Position numbers and translations under genes: made by a program
Source of the DNA: DAOPJM01 sp035399665
Lineage (GTDB): Bacteria > Bacillota > Clostridia > Christensenellales > CAG-138
Assembly: GCA_035399665.1 (NCBI GenBank)
Contig: DAOPJM010000014.1
Location: 1 to 42,729 of the forward strand
Reading direction: 5' to 3'
Length of the DNA stretch: 42,729 nt
Notes under the pieces: model-generated
Told to the model about the DNA's origin: nothing
The model's input: the letters and a program-made list of their open reading frames with translations, nothing else
The model's database searches: none
Shown here: piece by piece, positions 1 through 6,277 of the stretch
Layout of the letters: each line of letters begins with the position of its first letter
Numbering within the stretch: the first letter of the stretch is position 1

Positions 1-76
1 TGGAGCTGGTGAGCAGATTCGGACTGCCTACCTCCTCATTACCAATGAGGTGCTCTACCTACTGAGCTACACCAGC
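1..76 (-). tRNA. tRNA-Thr (anticodon GGT)
   Basis: The minus strand folds into a complete 76-nt cloverleaf with encoded CCA: acceptor stem GCTGGTG/CACCAGC, D stem GCTC/GAGC, anticodon stem CCTCA/TGAGG with loop TTGGTAA (anticodon GGT, reading ACC and ACU), a 5-nt variable loop, T stem GGCAG/CTGCT, and discriminator U followed by CCA. The T loop reads TCCGAAT rather than the usual TTCGAAT, so position 55 is C instead of the U that becomes pseudouridine. It has its own promoter just upstream. Confidence 0.95.
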
Positions 77-89
77 ACTCGCAACGCCA

Positions 90-118
90 ATTATAGCGAA
101 AGCCATCGGCGAATGCAA
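90..118 (-). promoter_or_regulatory. Sigma-A-type promoter of tRNA-Thr
   Basis: On the minus strand, TTGCAT (113-118) is separated by 17 nt from TATAAT (90-95), which ends 13 nt before the first base of the tRNA. The spacing and the perfect -10 make this a convincing housekeeping promoter. Confidence 0.8.
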
Positions 119-160
119 GCCTTTTTTAGAAATTTTCAAAAGTTTTTTGCGACGCAATAT

Positions 161-1492
161 TTACCGTATCTTAGACGCGCCGACAGCGGCTATGAAGCCC
201 GCGTTCTCAGGAACCACGAAACGAACTCCGTGAAGCCTGCCGACGCTGTCCAGTATGTCCTGAGTGAGCGTCTGCTGCTGCGCTATCGTGCCCGCAACCA
301 CTACCTTGCGTGAAAGATGCGTCTTTACGGCGCAGGCCGCCATGACGCCTATGCTCTCGAACACAAGCGTGTAAAGACCCTTTGCAACGTCCTTTGAGTC
401 GCTGACGCCGTCCAACTTAGCGAGGTTCGCGACGGTGGTTTCAGGCCTTAGGTTGGAAATCTCACCTTGGCTTACGTCTCTGAGCTGTATATCCACCTTG
501 GAGTTGTCGCCCTCATGGGCAAGCTCCGAAAGTTCATTCAAGGTATCAACCTTGCACAGCCTTTTACCGAGTGACAGCAGCATGGCGCCGCCAACTCCCG
601 TGCCGCCCACATGCCATGAGCCAAACGGTGTCACGCGCACGAACGACGTGCCTGTGCCTATGCTTGCGACCAAGCAGTTATACGACTTAGCTAAGGCCAT
701 AACTCCCCTTGAAAGCGAGACGAACTCATCCACCTTGATGGTGGGCAGCCCCGCGATTTTGCCCTCGACATAGCTTGCGCCGACGCCCGTCACGGCCACC
801 CTGTCCACGCCCTCTATGTTGAAGCGCGTTAAAACCTCGTCTAAGCTCTCATCGTCATGCTTGAGCATGGTGCGAATGATGGTCTTGCCTCTCGTCAGAG
901 CAAGCTTCGTGGCGGAAGCTCCGATATCGATGCCTAAGACTCTGTCCCTCGGCTGCAAGGCGTAGTACACGGCAGGGACAATGATTATCGCCGCCGCAAG
1001 CTCCAAGCTGCCATTAAGGCTGATGATAGTGGTGACTATGGTTCTCAAGGTATCGGAGGCGCTCGCCTTGACGAAGATCATCATGCCCGAGATGACCAAT
1101 ACGGTGTTGGTCAATGTGCCTACAATGGCGGAAATGATAAGCGACAGCGTGACGGACAGATGGGTTTTCTTGAGGCCCGCGAACGCCAGCCCCGCAAAAA
1201 GGCCCACAAGCAGCCTCGGCAGCACGGACACCAACGGATTGCCAAAGCCGAACGCTAACATAGGTGTCATAATATAGGCGCGGATTAGGCAGGATACCCC
1301 CCAAACGCCGCCAACCACAAGACCGTAGACCGACCCAAGCAGCACCGCGGCGATAATGGTCACGATATGCAAGGTAGTTATTTCTACTACGTTGACGCTG
1401 ATGTAGCCTGTGTTTGGCACAAGGTTCATCACAACTACCAACGCGCAGAATATCGCCGCAAGAATCATCCTGCGAAGTCCTTTTCTTCTCAT
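161..1492 (-). CDS. ECF transporter S component fused to type II pantothenate kinase
   Basis: A 443-residue protein with two parts. Residues 1-180 are very hydrophobic, with about five or six membrane segments, and resemble the substrate-binding S components of ECF vitamin transporters (for example LHIVTIIAAVLLG near 41-53 and FGNPLVSVLPRLL near 83-95). Residues 184-443 are a type II (eukaryote/staphylococcal-like) pantothenate kinase: phosphate loop DIGASATK (189-196), probable catalytic Glu256 in VDEF, SIGTGTS (277-283) and GGTGVGGA (296-303). Pantothenate kinase makes 4'-phosphopantothenate, the first committed step to CoA. By inference the membrane half imports pantothenate with a shared ECF energising module and the cytosolic half traps it by phosphorylation; substrate identity rests on the kinase half only. 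The ATG has SD GGGGAGG and its own promoter. There is no frameshift between the parts. Confidence 0.88.
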   Translation of the reverse strand: MRRKGLRRMILAAIFCALVVVMNLVPNTGYISVNVVEITTLHIVTIIAAVLLGSVYGLVVGGVWGVSCLIRAYIMTPMLAFGFGNPLVSVLPRLLVGLFAGLAFAGLKKTHLSVTLSLIISAIVGTLTNTVLVISGMMIFVKASASDTLRTIVTTIISLNGSLELAAAIIIVPAVYYALQPRDRVLGIDIGASATKLALTRGKTIIRTMLKHDDESLDEVLTRFNIEGVDRVAVTGVGASYVEGKIAGLPTIKVDEFVSLSRGVMALAKSYNCLVASIGTGTSFVRVTPFGSWHVGGTGVGGAMLLSLGKRLCKVDTLNELSELAHEGDNSKVDIQLRDVSQGEISNLRPETTVANLAKLDGVSDSKDVAKGLYTLVFESIGVMAACAVKTHLSRKVVVAGTIAQQQTLTQDILDSVGRLHGVRFVVPENAGFIAAVGASKIR

Positions 1493-1526
1493 ACGCCCTC
1501 CCCATGGCTTGCAAAATTACAGGGGC

Positions 1527-1555
1527 ATTATAGCACGGGGGCTTGCTTATTGCAA
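1527..1555 (-). promoter_or_regulatory. Promoter of the ECF-S/pantothenate kinase gene
   Basis: On the minus strand, TTGCAA (1550-1555), 17 nt, then TATAAT (1527-1532) preceded by TGC, so it also has an extended -10. It lies 35 nt upstream of the start codon. I see no riboswitch-like structure between promoter and gene. Confidence 0.8.
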
Positions 1556-1892
1556 CCTTGCCGCGCTAAGTTGAGCGAAAAAGTAGTTGTAATGGTTTCT
1601 TTCATAATAGAATCCCCGGTCTTTGCCATTTTACCATTTTCATGAAGCTCGTAGGGAAAGGTGCGCCCACCCAAAAATCCCCAGCTGTCATCCTGAGGAG
1701 CGGCAGCGACGAAGGATCTTGAAGGATGCTTGTGGGGAAAGGGGGCGCTCCCATTGTGGTTATTGTCGCGGGGGAGCGGCTCTTGACTGTGAAGTTTTTA
1801 GCAAGATCCTTCGCGACAGCTCAGGATGACACGGGAAGTGGCGGAGAGGCGGAACATAATTTGATGGCAAAGGGGCTTGAAGGGCAATCAAG
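1556..1892. other. Intergenic region with no gene
   Basis: The 448 bases between the pantothenate kinase gene and cotJC hold the kinase promoter at one end, a cotJC terminator-like hairpin at the other and the inverted repeat element at 1687-1830 in the middle. Short open frames here (for example 1623-1829 and 1726-1944) have no start signals and lie in the repeat, so I do not call them genes. Confidence 0.7.
1687..1830. repeat. Dispersed inverted-repeat element
   Basis: The ends are reverse complements: GTCATCCTGAG at 1687-1697 against CTCAGGATGAC at 1820-1830, and GAAGGATCTT at 1711-1720 against AAGATCCTTC at 1803-1812. Between these conserved blocks the arms differ, and about 80 nt of unrelated GC-rich sequence separates them. 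This resembles the widespread intergenic repeat whose spurious translations contain CHPEER or SLRMT strings, found across many bacterial phyla. It encodes nothing recognisable. Confidence 0.75.
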
Positions 1893-1925
1893 AACCCCCC
1901 GTGGCGGGGACGCACGGGGGGGGTG
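1893..1925 (-). terminator. GC-rich hairpin after cotJC
   Basis: CCCCCCGTG (1895-1903) and CACGGGGGG (1913-1921) form a strong 9-bp stem, with a 9-nt loop, starting about 15 nt beyond the cotJC stop. On the minus strand it is followed only by TTCTTG, so the U-tract is weak. It is a probable 3'-end structure of the cotJ transcript. Confidence 0.5.
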
Positions 1926-1940
1926 TTGGGTGAGATGGGG

Positions 1941-2534
1941 TTAGCGGCGGTTGTTGCGGCAGCTGCAGCAGGAGCGCACGCGGTAACGCTGCTGGACTAT
2001 TTCAAGGCACTCGCCAAAGCGTTGATAGTGTACTACCTCGCGCTCGCGCAGGAAGTACAGCGGCTCGATAATCTGGCTGTTCGAGGTCATGTTCATCAGA
2101 TGCTCGTAGGTCACACGCGCCTTTTGCTCGGCAGCCATGTCCTCAACCAAATCCGCCACGGGGTCGCCCGTACACGCTATATACGATGAGGTGAACGGAA
2201 CTCCATTCGGGTCTGCGGGGAACACGCCGTGATCATGCATCACATAGTAGCCCGACAGCCCCGCCGCGTCCAATTCGCATGTGGAAAGTCCCTGCATACA
2301 CTGGCGTATCATCGTGCCGAGCATCTCCCAGTGCGCAAGCTCCTCCGTGCCTATATCGGTAAGGGTTGCCCTCACCCTGTCGTCGGGCATGGAATAGCGT
2401 TGGGTGAGGTAGCGCAGCGCGGCGCCCAGCTCCGAATCCGGCCCGCCATACTGCGCGAGCAGCAGCTTTGCCATCCTTGGATCAGGCTTTGTGATATTTA
2501 CGGGGTATTCAAGTTGTTTTTCATAGATCCACAT
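1941..2534 (-). CDS. cotJC: CotJC spore coat protein, manganese-catalase family
   Basis: The 197-residue product starts MWIYEKQLEYPVNI, the typical CotJC beginning, and matches the family length. CotJC belongs to the Mn-catalase (ferritin-like di-metal) family: Glu/His ligand candidates are in the helix with EELAHWEM, in AAEQKARVTYEHL and in LREREVVHYQRF. In Bacillus it assembles into the inner spore coat with CotJA. An upstream in-frame ATG would add 14 residues that overlap cotJB; the start at 2534 fits the family better. The C-terminus ends in an Arg- and Cys-rich tail (RSCCSCRNNRR). It is the last gene of cotJABC. Confidence 0.93.
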   Translation of the reverse strand: MWIYEKQLEYPVNITKPDPRMAKLLLAQYGGPDSELGAALRYLTQRYSMPDDRVRATLTDIGTEELAHWEMLGTMIRQCMQGLSTCELDAAGLSGYYVMHDHGVFPADPNGVPFTSSYIACTGDPVADLVEDMAAEQKARVTYEHLMNMTSNSQIIEPLYFLREREVVHYQRFGECLEIVQQRYRVRSCCSCRNNRR

Positions 2535-2536
2535 AT

Positions 2537-2800
2537 TCAGCCTCCCATTCCCATGTCGGTGTTCACCCACGGCCAACCGCCGTAGACCCAGCAGCCCGCA
2601 TCAGTCGCGGACTGTCCAAAGTTCAGCAACGGTCCGTAGGTCGCCTCATAGGTGTCGATTAGGGCAAGCAGCTTCTCGGCATAGCTGATGTAATCGGCCT
2701 TTGCCGCCGCGTCATCGGGGTGAGTGTCCAAATAGAGCTGCAGTTCTATGCAAGCGAACCTTGCCTCCCTTATCCTTGTCAAAAGCTCCTGTTCGTTCAT
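2537..2800 (-). CDS. cotJB: CotJB spore coat protein
   Basis: This 87-residue protein has the CotJB pattern: a helical N-terminal half (ACIELQLYLDTHPDDAAA), a YAEKLLAL segment, and a C-terminus with YGPL and WPW (residues about 55-80). It is a small coat-associated protein co-expressed with CotJA and CotJC; its biochemical role is not known. Its ATG overlaps the cotJA stop by four bases (ATGA) and it ends 2 nt before cotJC, so the three genes are translationally coupled. Confidence 0.92.
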   Translation of the reverse strand: MNEQELLTRIREARFACIELQLYLDTHPDDAAAKADYISYAEKLLALIDTYEATYGPLLNFGQSATDAGCWVYGGWPWVNTDMGMGG

Positions 2801-3069
2801 GAGTTGCAGCCTCCTTGAAAGGTATAGTCCGAAACCAACTCCGGAAACAGTGTACCAAGCCTAAGCGCCTCAGCGGGGCAATAGCCGGCCTTGTACACTT
2901 GAAACGGAAAGTAAGCCGTGGCCAACTTGCAGCCTGTGGCTGTCTCTGTGCCACAGCCCGCCGTACTTACCGCGCCCGCAAGCACGGTGTTGTCCGCGGC
3001 TGTCGGGTCCACCCCGCCGCCCCGATCCTCGAAGCAGCAGGCGCTTCCCGCAGCGTAAGTATTCTGCAT
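2797..3069 (-). CDS. cotJA: CotJA spore coat-associated protein
   Basis: A 90-residue protein. Its C-terminal half has the CotJA signature: YFPFQVYKAGYCP, then ALRLGTLFPEL and a tyrosine (about residues 53-82). The N-terminal 45 residues are Cys-, Gly- and Ala-rich and not conserved. It is the first gene of the operon, with SD AGGAGG before the ATG. It diverges from ymxH across 87 nt. In Bacillus this operon is under sigma-E, but I could not find a convincing sigma-E pair here. Confidence 0.9.
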   Translation of the reverse strand: MQNTYAAGSACCFEDRGGGVDPTAADNTVLAGAVSTAGCGTETATGCKLATAYFPFQVYKAGYCPAEALRLGTLFPELVSDYTFQGGCNS

Positions 3070-3156
3070 GTTTTGACCTCCTGATTTTATAAGATATACG
3101 GCATATTATGTCTAAAGCGAAGAAAAGGTGCATATACTCGGCTTGGAGGTGCAGAA

Positions 3157-3396
3157 ATGGAGGGTGTTATGGATTATCGTGAGTTTACCAAAATGGATGT
3201 CGTGGACATATGCAGCGGCGCGTGTCTCGGACGGGTTTGCAATTTGGAGTTTGACATATGCAGCGGAACGATACTCTCCGTCAGCGTTCCGGGTAAGAAC
3301 AAGCTCTTAGGGCTTTTGAAAAGTACGGAATACACAATTATTCCGTATTGCCGCATAAAAAAAGTCGGAGAGGACGTGATTTTAGTGGAGTTGTAG
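3157..3396 (+). CDS. ymxH: YlmC/YmxH family PRC-barrel sporulation protein
   Basis: A 79-residue protein of the YlmC/YmxH family, a single small beta-barrel (PRC-barrel-like) domain common in spore-forming Firmicutes. Family features are VDICSGACLGRVCNLEFD near 15-32 and IIPYCRIKKVGEDVILVEL at the C-terminus. The ATG follows GGAGG at 7 nt spacing. The molecular function is not established. It lies between divergent cotJA and co-directional nrdR, in a common clostridial neighbourhood; nrdR has its own promoter. Confidence 0.85.
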   Translation: MEGVMDYREFTKMDVVDICSGACLGRVCNLEFDICSGTILSVSVPGKNKLLGLLKSTEYTIIPYCRIKKVGEDVILVEL

Positions 3397-3405
3397 GCAA
3401 ATCTG

Positions 3406-3414
3406 TGCTATAAT
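3406..3414 (+). promoter_or_regulatory. Extended -10 promoter of nrdR
   Basis: TGCTATAAT is a perfect extended -10 element 45 nt before the nrdR start. No good -35 stands at 17 nt, as is common for extended -10 promoters. It overlaps the putative NrdR box. Confidence 0.65.
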
Positions 3415-3428
3415 ACAATATGTAGTGT
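3413..3428 (+). promoter_or_regulatory. Putative NrdR box (autoregulation)
   Basis: The 16 bases ATACAATATGTAGTGT match the published NrdR consensus (aCaCwAtATaTwGtgt, from memory) at 14 of 16 positions. The site overlaps the -10 and the presumed transcription start of nrdR. NrdR boxes are often paired; I see no second good copy one or two helical turns away. Confidence 0.6.
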
Positions 3429-3459
3429 TTCTACTAAGAATGTACGGGAGGACAAGCCT

Positions 3460-3918
3460 ATGAAATGCCGTTACTGCGGCAGCAGTGAGAGCAAAGTCGT
3501 GGACAGCAGACCGAACGAGGACGGCACCGCCATACGCAGACGCCGCGAATGTATACGCTGCGGCAGGCGCTTCACCACCTTTGAAAGAGTCGAGGAGCAT
3601 CCCATCATGGTGGTCAAACGCGACGGAAGGCGCGAGCCCTTCGAACGCGAGAAGATCAGCCGCGTAATCATGAAGGCCTGCGGCAAGCGTCCTATCCCCG
3701 CCGATGTGCAGGACAGGCTCGTCGAGTACATCGTACGCGAGGCCACAAACTCCATGGAGTCCGAAATCAGCTCGGTGCAGATCGGCGAGATCGTCATGCG
3801 GCAGCTGCGCGATGTGGATGAGGTTGCTTACGTTCGCTTTGCCTCCGTGTTCCTTGACTTTCAGGACACCAACAGCTTTCTCAATGAAGTTCAACGTATA
3901 CGCAAGGAAAAGGAATGA
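3460..3918 (+). CDS. nrdR: Transcriptional repressor NrdR
   Basis: The 152-residue product has the full NrdR architecture. There is an N-terminal zinc ribbon with Cys3, Cys6, Cys31 and Cys34 followed by the RRRECIRCGRRFTTFER segment, then an ATP-cone domain (about 49-139) beginning VVKRDGRREPFEREKI. NrdR senses ATP/dATP and represses ribonucleotide reductase genes. SD GGGAGG precedes the ATG. No nrd genes are in the window, so its targets are elsewhere. A probable NrdR box in its own promoter suggests feedback control. The 3' end overlaps pgeF by ATGA. Confidence 0.97.
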   Translation: MKCRYCGSSESKVVDSRPNEDGTAIRRRRECIRCGRRFTTFERVEEHPIMVVKRDGRREPFEREKISRVIMKACGKRPIPADVQDRLVEYIVREATNSMESEISSVQIGEIVMRQLRDVDEVAYVRFASVFLDFQDTNSFLNEVQRIRKEKE

Positions 3919-4733
3919 ATTTAGGTTACAATTACAAATTCGTCGATGGTGTGGGTATATTCAGCTTGCCCTTGTTTGACGCGCAGCTCGGTATATCGAG
4001 CGGCTTTTCTTCGCGCTTTGGCGGCATAAGCACAGGGAGCATAGCCGAAATGAACCTGAGCTTCACCCGCGAGGAGGAACCGCGCCTGACCACCATGGAG
4101 AACTACCGCATATTTTGCCGCGCCGCGAACATACCCGTTTCCTCCATGGTAATGGACAGCTATGAGCACGGAACCACCGTGCGCAGAGTTTCCGCCTCCG
4201 ATTGCGGCAAGGGCTTCGACAGACCTTCCCTGCCCGATTGCGACGGGCTTGTCACCAACGACCCTTCGGTAACTCTCATGACCGGTCATGCCGACTGCAT
4301 GGCAATCTACGCATACAACCCCGTTACACGCTCCGTCGGACTTGCCCACGCGGGTTGGCGCGGAGCCTTGGGAAGGATGGGCGCGTCCCTCGTGACGAGC
4401 ATGATGAATGAATTCGGTTCGGCCCCCGCCGACCTTTTGTGCGGGGTGGGCCCTTCCATATGCCCGCGCTGCTTCGAGGTAGGGCGCGACGTCGCGGAGC
4501 TGTTTTGGAACGAGTTCCCAAGCGACGATATAAGGGGCATAAACTCCGCGGGCAAGGACACCATAGACCTATGGAAGGTGGTACTCTCGCAGCTCCTTGA
4601 GCTTGGGGTGCGTGAGGACAGGCTTCAGTTCATGGGGGTCTGCACCATGGAGGACAATAGACTGTACTCCTATCGCAGAGACAAAGGCAAATCGGGCGGA
4701 ATGACGGCGTTTATTCGGCTGACCGCGCAATAG
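3915..4733 (+). CDS. pgeF: PgeF/YfiH-family multicopper-oxidase-like nucleoside phosphorylase
   Basis: A 272-residue protein of the DUF152/laccase-domain family. The zinc-binding residues are visible: His in SYEHGT (about 84), Cys in HADCMAI (about 128) and His in LAHAGWRGALG (about 145). Members were once called polyphenol oxidases; characterised ones act on purine nucleosides (adenosine and inosine phosphorolysis, adenosine deamination, MTA), and some affect peptidoglycan editing. The start codon overlaps the nrdR stop by four bases, so the genes are co-translated. The C-terminal GVCTMEDNRLYSYRRD is the typical family ending. Confidence 0.9.
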   Translation: MNLGYNYKFVDGVGIFSLPLFDAQLGISSGFSSRFGGISTGSIAEMNLSFTREEEPRLTTMENYRIFCRAANIPVSSMVMDSYEHGTTVRRVSASDCGKGFDRPSLPDCDGLVTNDPSVTLMTGHADCMAIYAYNPVTRSVGLAHAGWRGALGRMGASLVTSMMNEFGSAPADLLCGVGPSICPRCFEVGRDVAELFWNEFPSDDIRGINSAGKDTIDLWKVVLSQLLELGVREDRLQFMGVCTMEDNRLYSYRRDKGKSGGMTAFIRLTAQ

Positions 4734-4832
4734 GGCGCGACCGCTTAACAGCTTATTATTGATTCGAACGCAGGGCGGAACGCCGTATAACAAGCGTGGA
4801 ATCATGTATTATTATACTGAATGGAGTCAAGC

Positions 4833-5420
4833 ATGGAAAGACCCGGCGAAAAGGAGTTTTTGGCGAGCTATCGGCAGAAGGATTACCCTAAGCCCTCTGT
4901 GACGGTGGATCTTGCCGTATTTGCAAAGGACGGCGACAAGCGTTATCTGCTTATGGTGCGCCGCAAGAACCATCCCTATCGCGGGTATTGGGCGCTGCCG
5001 GGCGGCTTTGTCGACCCGAACGAGACCACCGAGGCGGCGGCGCACCGCGAGCTGATGGAGGAGACCTCTCTTGGCGGACAGTCGCTCGTCAACTTCGGGG
5101 TGTACAGCACACCAAACCGTGACCCAAGGGGTTGGACTATTTCCGTTGCCTACCTCGCGGAACCGCGTCTTGCGGACTGCGTGGTGGAGGCCGCCGACGA
5201 CGCGGCCGACGCAAGGTGGTTCGAGGTCTTGGCAGAAAGGAATGAGGACGGTCTGTTCACCTTCAAACTGTGTGCGAACGGCGCACAGGCGAACGCCGTC
5301 TTGAGGCTTACCCGCAACGAGTTCGACAGCTTGACCTTCACGGTTGAAAGCTCCGAGCTTCTCGCCTTTGACCACGCCGTCATAGTCGCGGACGCCTGCA
5401 AACGCATAGGGCTGTTTTAG
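4833..5420 (+). CDS. Nudix hydrolase (ADP-ribose pyrophosphatase-like)
   Basis: A 195-residue protein with a complete Nudix box: Gly58, Glu64, Arg72-Glu73, Glu76-Glu77, matching GX5EX7REUXEEXGU except for Ser at the last Gly. It hydrolyses a nucleoside diphosphate linked to another group; similarity in layout to ADP-ribose pyrophosphatases is only suggestive. I chose the ATG at 4833 because GGAG stands 6 nt before it; the ATG at 4821 lacks an SD. It is about 100 nt behind pgeF on the same strand and may belong to the same transcript. Confidence 0.88.
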   Translation: MERPGEKEFLASYRQKDYPKPSVTVDLAVFAKDGDKRYLLMVRRKNHPYRGYWALPGGFVDPNETTEAAAHRELMEETSLGGQSLVNFGVYSTPNRDPRGWTISVAYLAEPRLADCVVEAADDAADARWFEVLAERNEDGLFTFKLCANGAQANAVLRLTRNEFDSLTFTVESSELLAFDHAVIVADACKRIGLF

Positions 5421-5442
5421 CCTGGTTTTTTTTGAATGCCAA

Positions 5443-5490
5443 AAGGGACTGCCGGCAGCTGCTGTGCTGCGGCGGTCCCTTGATTATTAT
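5443..5490 (+). terminator. Terminator after the Nudix gene, possibly bidirectional
   Basis: AAGGGACTGCCG (5443-5454) pairs with CGGCGGTCCCTT (5470-5481), with one G-U pair, then GATTATTATT. AAAA before the left arm gives a short U-run on the minus strand too, so it may also end the prsW transcript. Confidence 0.7.
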
Positions 5491-5505
5491 TGAGTTTGGT
5501 ATTCC

Positions 5506-6198
5506 TCAGCCTATGGGCGTGTCGCGTCTTGACAGGCGGCGCACCATCATGAACGCAAGCACGAACATACCTATTAGAAAAACAATAAATATGATAAAGG
5601 CGCCCACCGTTCCCACCGTGAGCAGAAAGTCATAAAGCCCGTGCAGCAGCAGCGGTACAAGGAAGGCCATCAGCATATCCCACGAAGCCGCAGCTCTGCT
5701 GCCCTCCCTCTCATGCTGCTTTGCCATAGCGTACCATACGCCCATGAACACCCCGAAGCAGGCGTGTCCGGGAATCGCGGTTACGGCGCGCATTAGCGCG
5801 GTACTCAAACCGCCTTGGAAGACATACAAAATGTTCTCCAGCAGCGCAAAGCCCAATGAGACGAACACGGCATATACAACCCCGTCGAAGCGATAGTTGA
5901 AGGCGGGATTTTTCCATGAGCCAACGCGCAAAAACAGCAACTTGAAGCCCTCCTCCGCCCCCGCGACGAACACGAAGTGAAAGAGGAGGTTGTACATTAT
6001 GTCATCTTCCGAATATATGCCCAAAAGCAGCTTGTCGCCTATCAGCTCCACCGCCATCGCGGGAAGCGCGGCCAACGCTCCAAAGCCCAGCAGCTTAAAA
6101 AGCAGTCCGACAGGCTCCTTTTCCGAGCGGTCTGCACGATAAACCAGAATCAGCAACGCAAGCGCGGGCAGCACCGCCGCCGCAAACAATATCCTCAT
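5506..6198 (-). CDS. prsW: PrsW-family intramembrane metalloprotease
   Basis: A 230-residue polytopic membrane protein with about seven hydrophobic segments. It has the PrsW/CAAX-protease-like motifs: Glu82-Glu83 with Lys86 (EEGFK), then FDGVVYAVFVSLGFALLEN, His145 in GHACFG and His186 in HGLYD. In Bacillus, PrsW makes the site-1 cut of anti-sigma factor RsiW, so the likely role is regulated membrane proteolysis, with unknown substrate here. SD AGGGGGA precedes the ATG. It follows the deacetylase gene by about 80 nt and may be the last gene of the glycogen transcript; no sigma/anti-sigma pair is nearby. Confidence 0.9.
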   Translation of the reverse strand: MRILFAAAVLPALALLILVYRADRSEKEPVGLLFKLLGFGALAALPAMAVELIGDKLLLGIYSEDDIMYNLLFHFVFVAGAEEGFKLLFLRVGSWKNPAFNYRFDGVVYAVFVSLGFALLENILYVFQGGLSTALMRAVTAIPGHACFGVFMGVWYAMAKQHEREGSRAAASWDMLMAFLVPLLLHGLYDFLLTVGTVGAFIIFIVFLIGMFVLAFMMVRRLSRRDTPIG

Positions 6199-6277
6199 GT
6201 CGTCCCCCTGTCACCTTGATAAAATATTCGCACAATCCCTCCGATATGCAGCAGCTAAATTACCGCAGCGTTACGGT

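Noticed and set aside
1493..1526. Riboswitch or T-box leader for the pantothenate kinase fusion
   Set aside because: The leader from the promoter to the ATG is only about 30 nt, too short for such an element.
1623..1944. Short frames with CHPEERQRR- and ILRDSSG-like strings
   Set aside because: They are translations of the dispersed repeat, a known source of spurious proteins.
3070..3156. Sigma-E promoter for cotJA or ymxH
   Set aside because: Fragments such as CATAATAT and GGCATATT occur on either strand, but no pair has the required 13-15 nt spacing.
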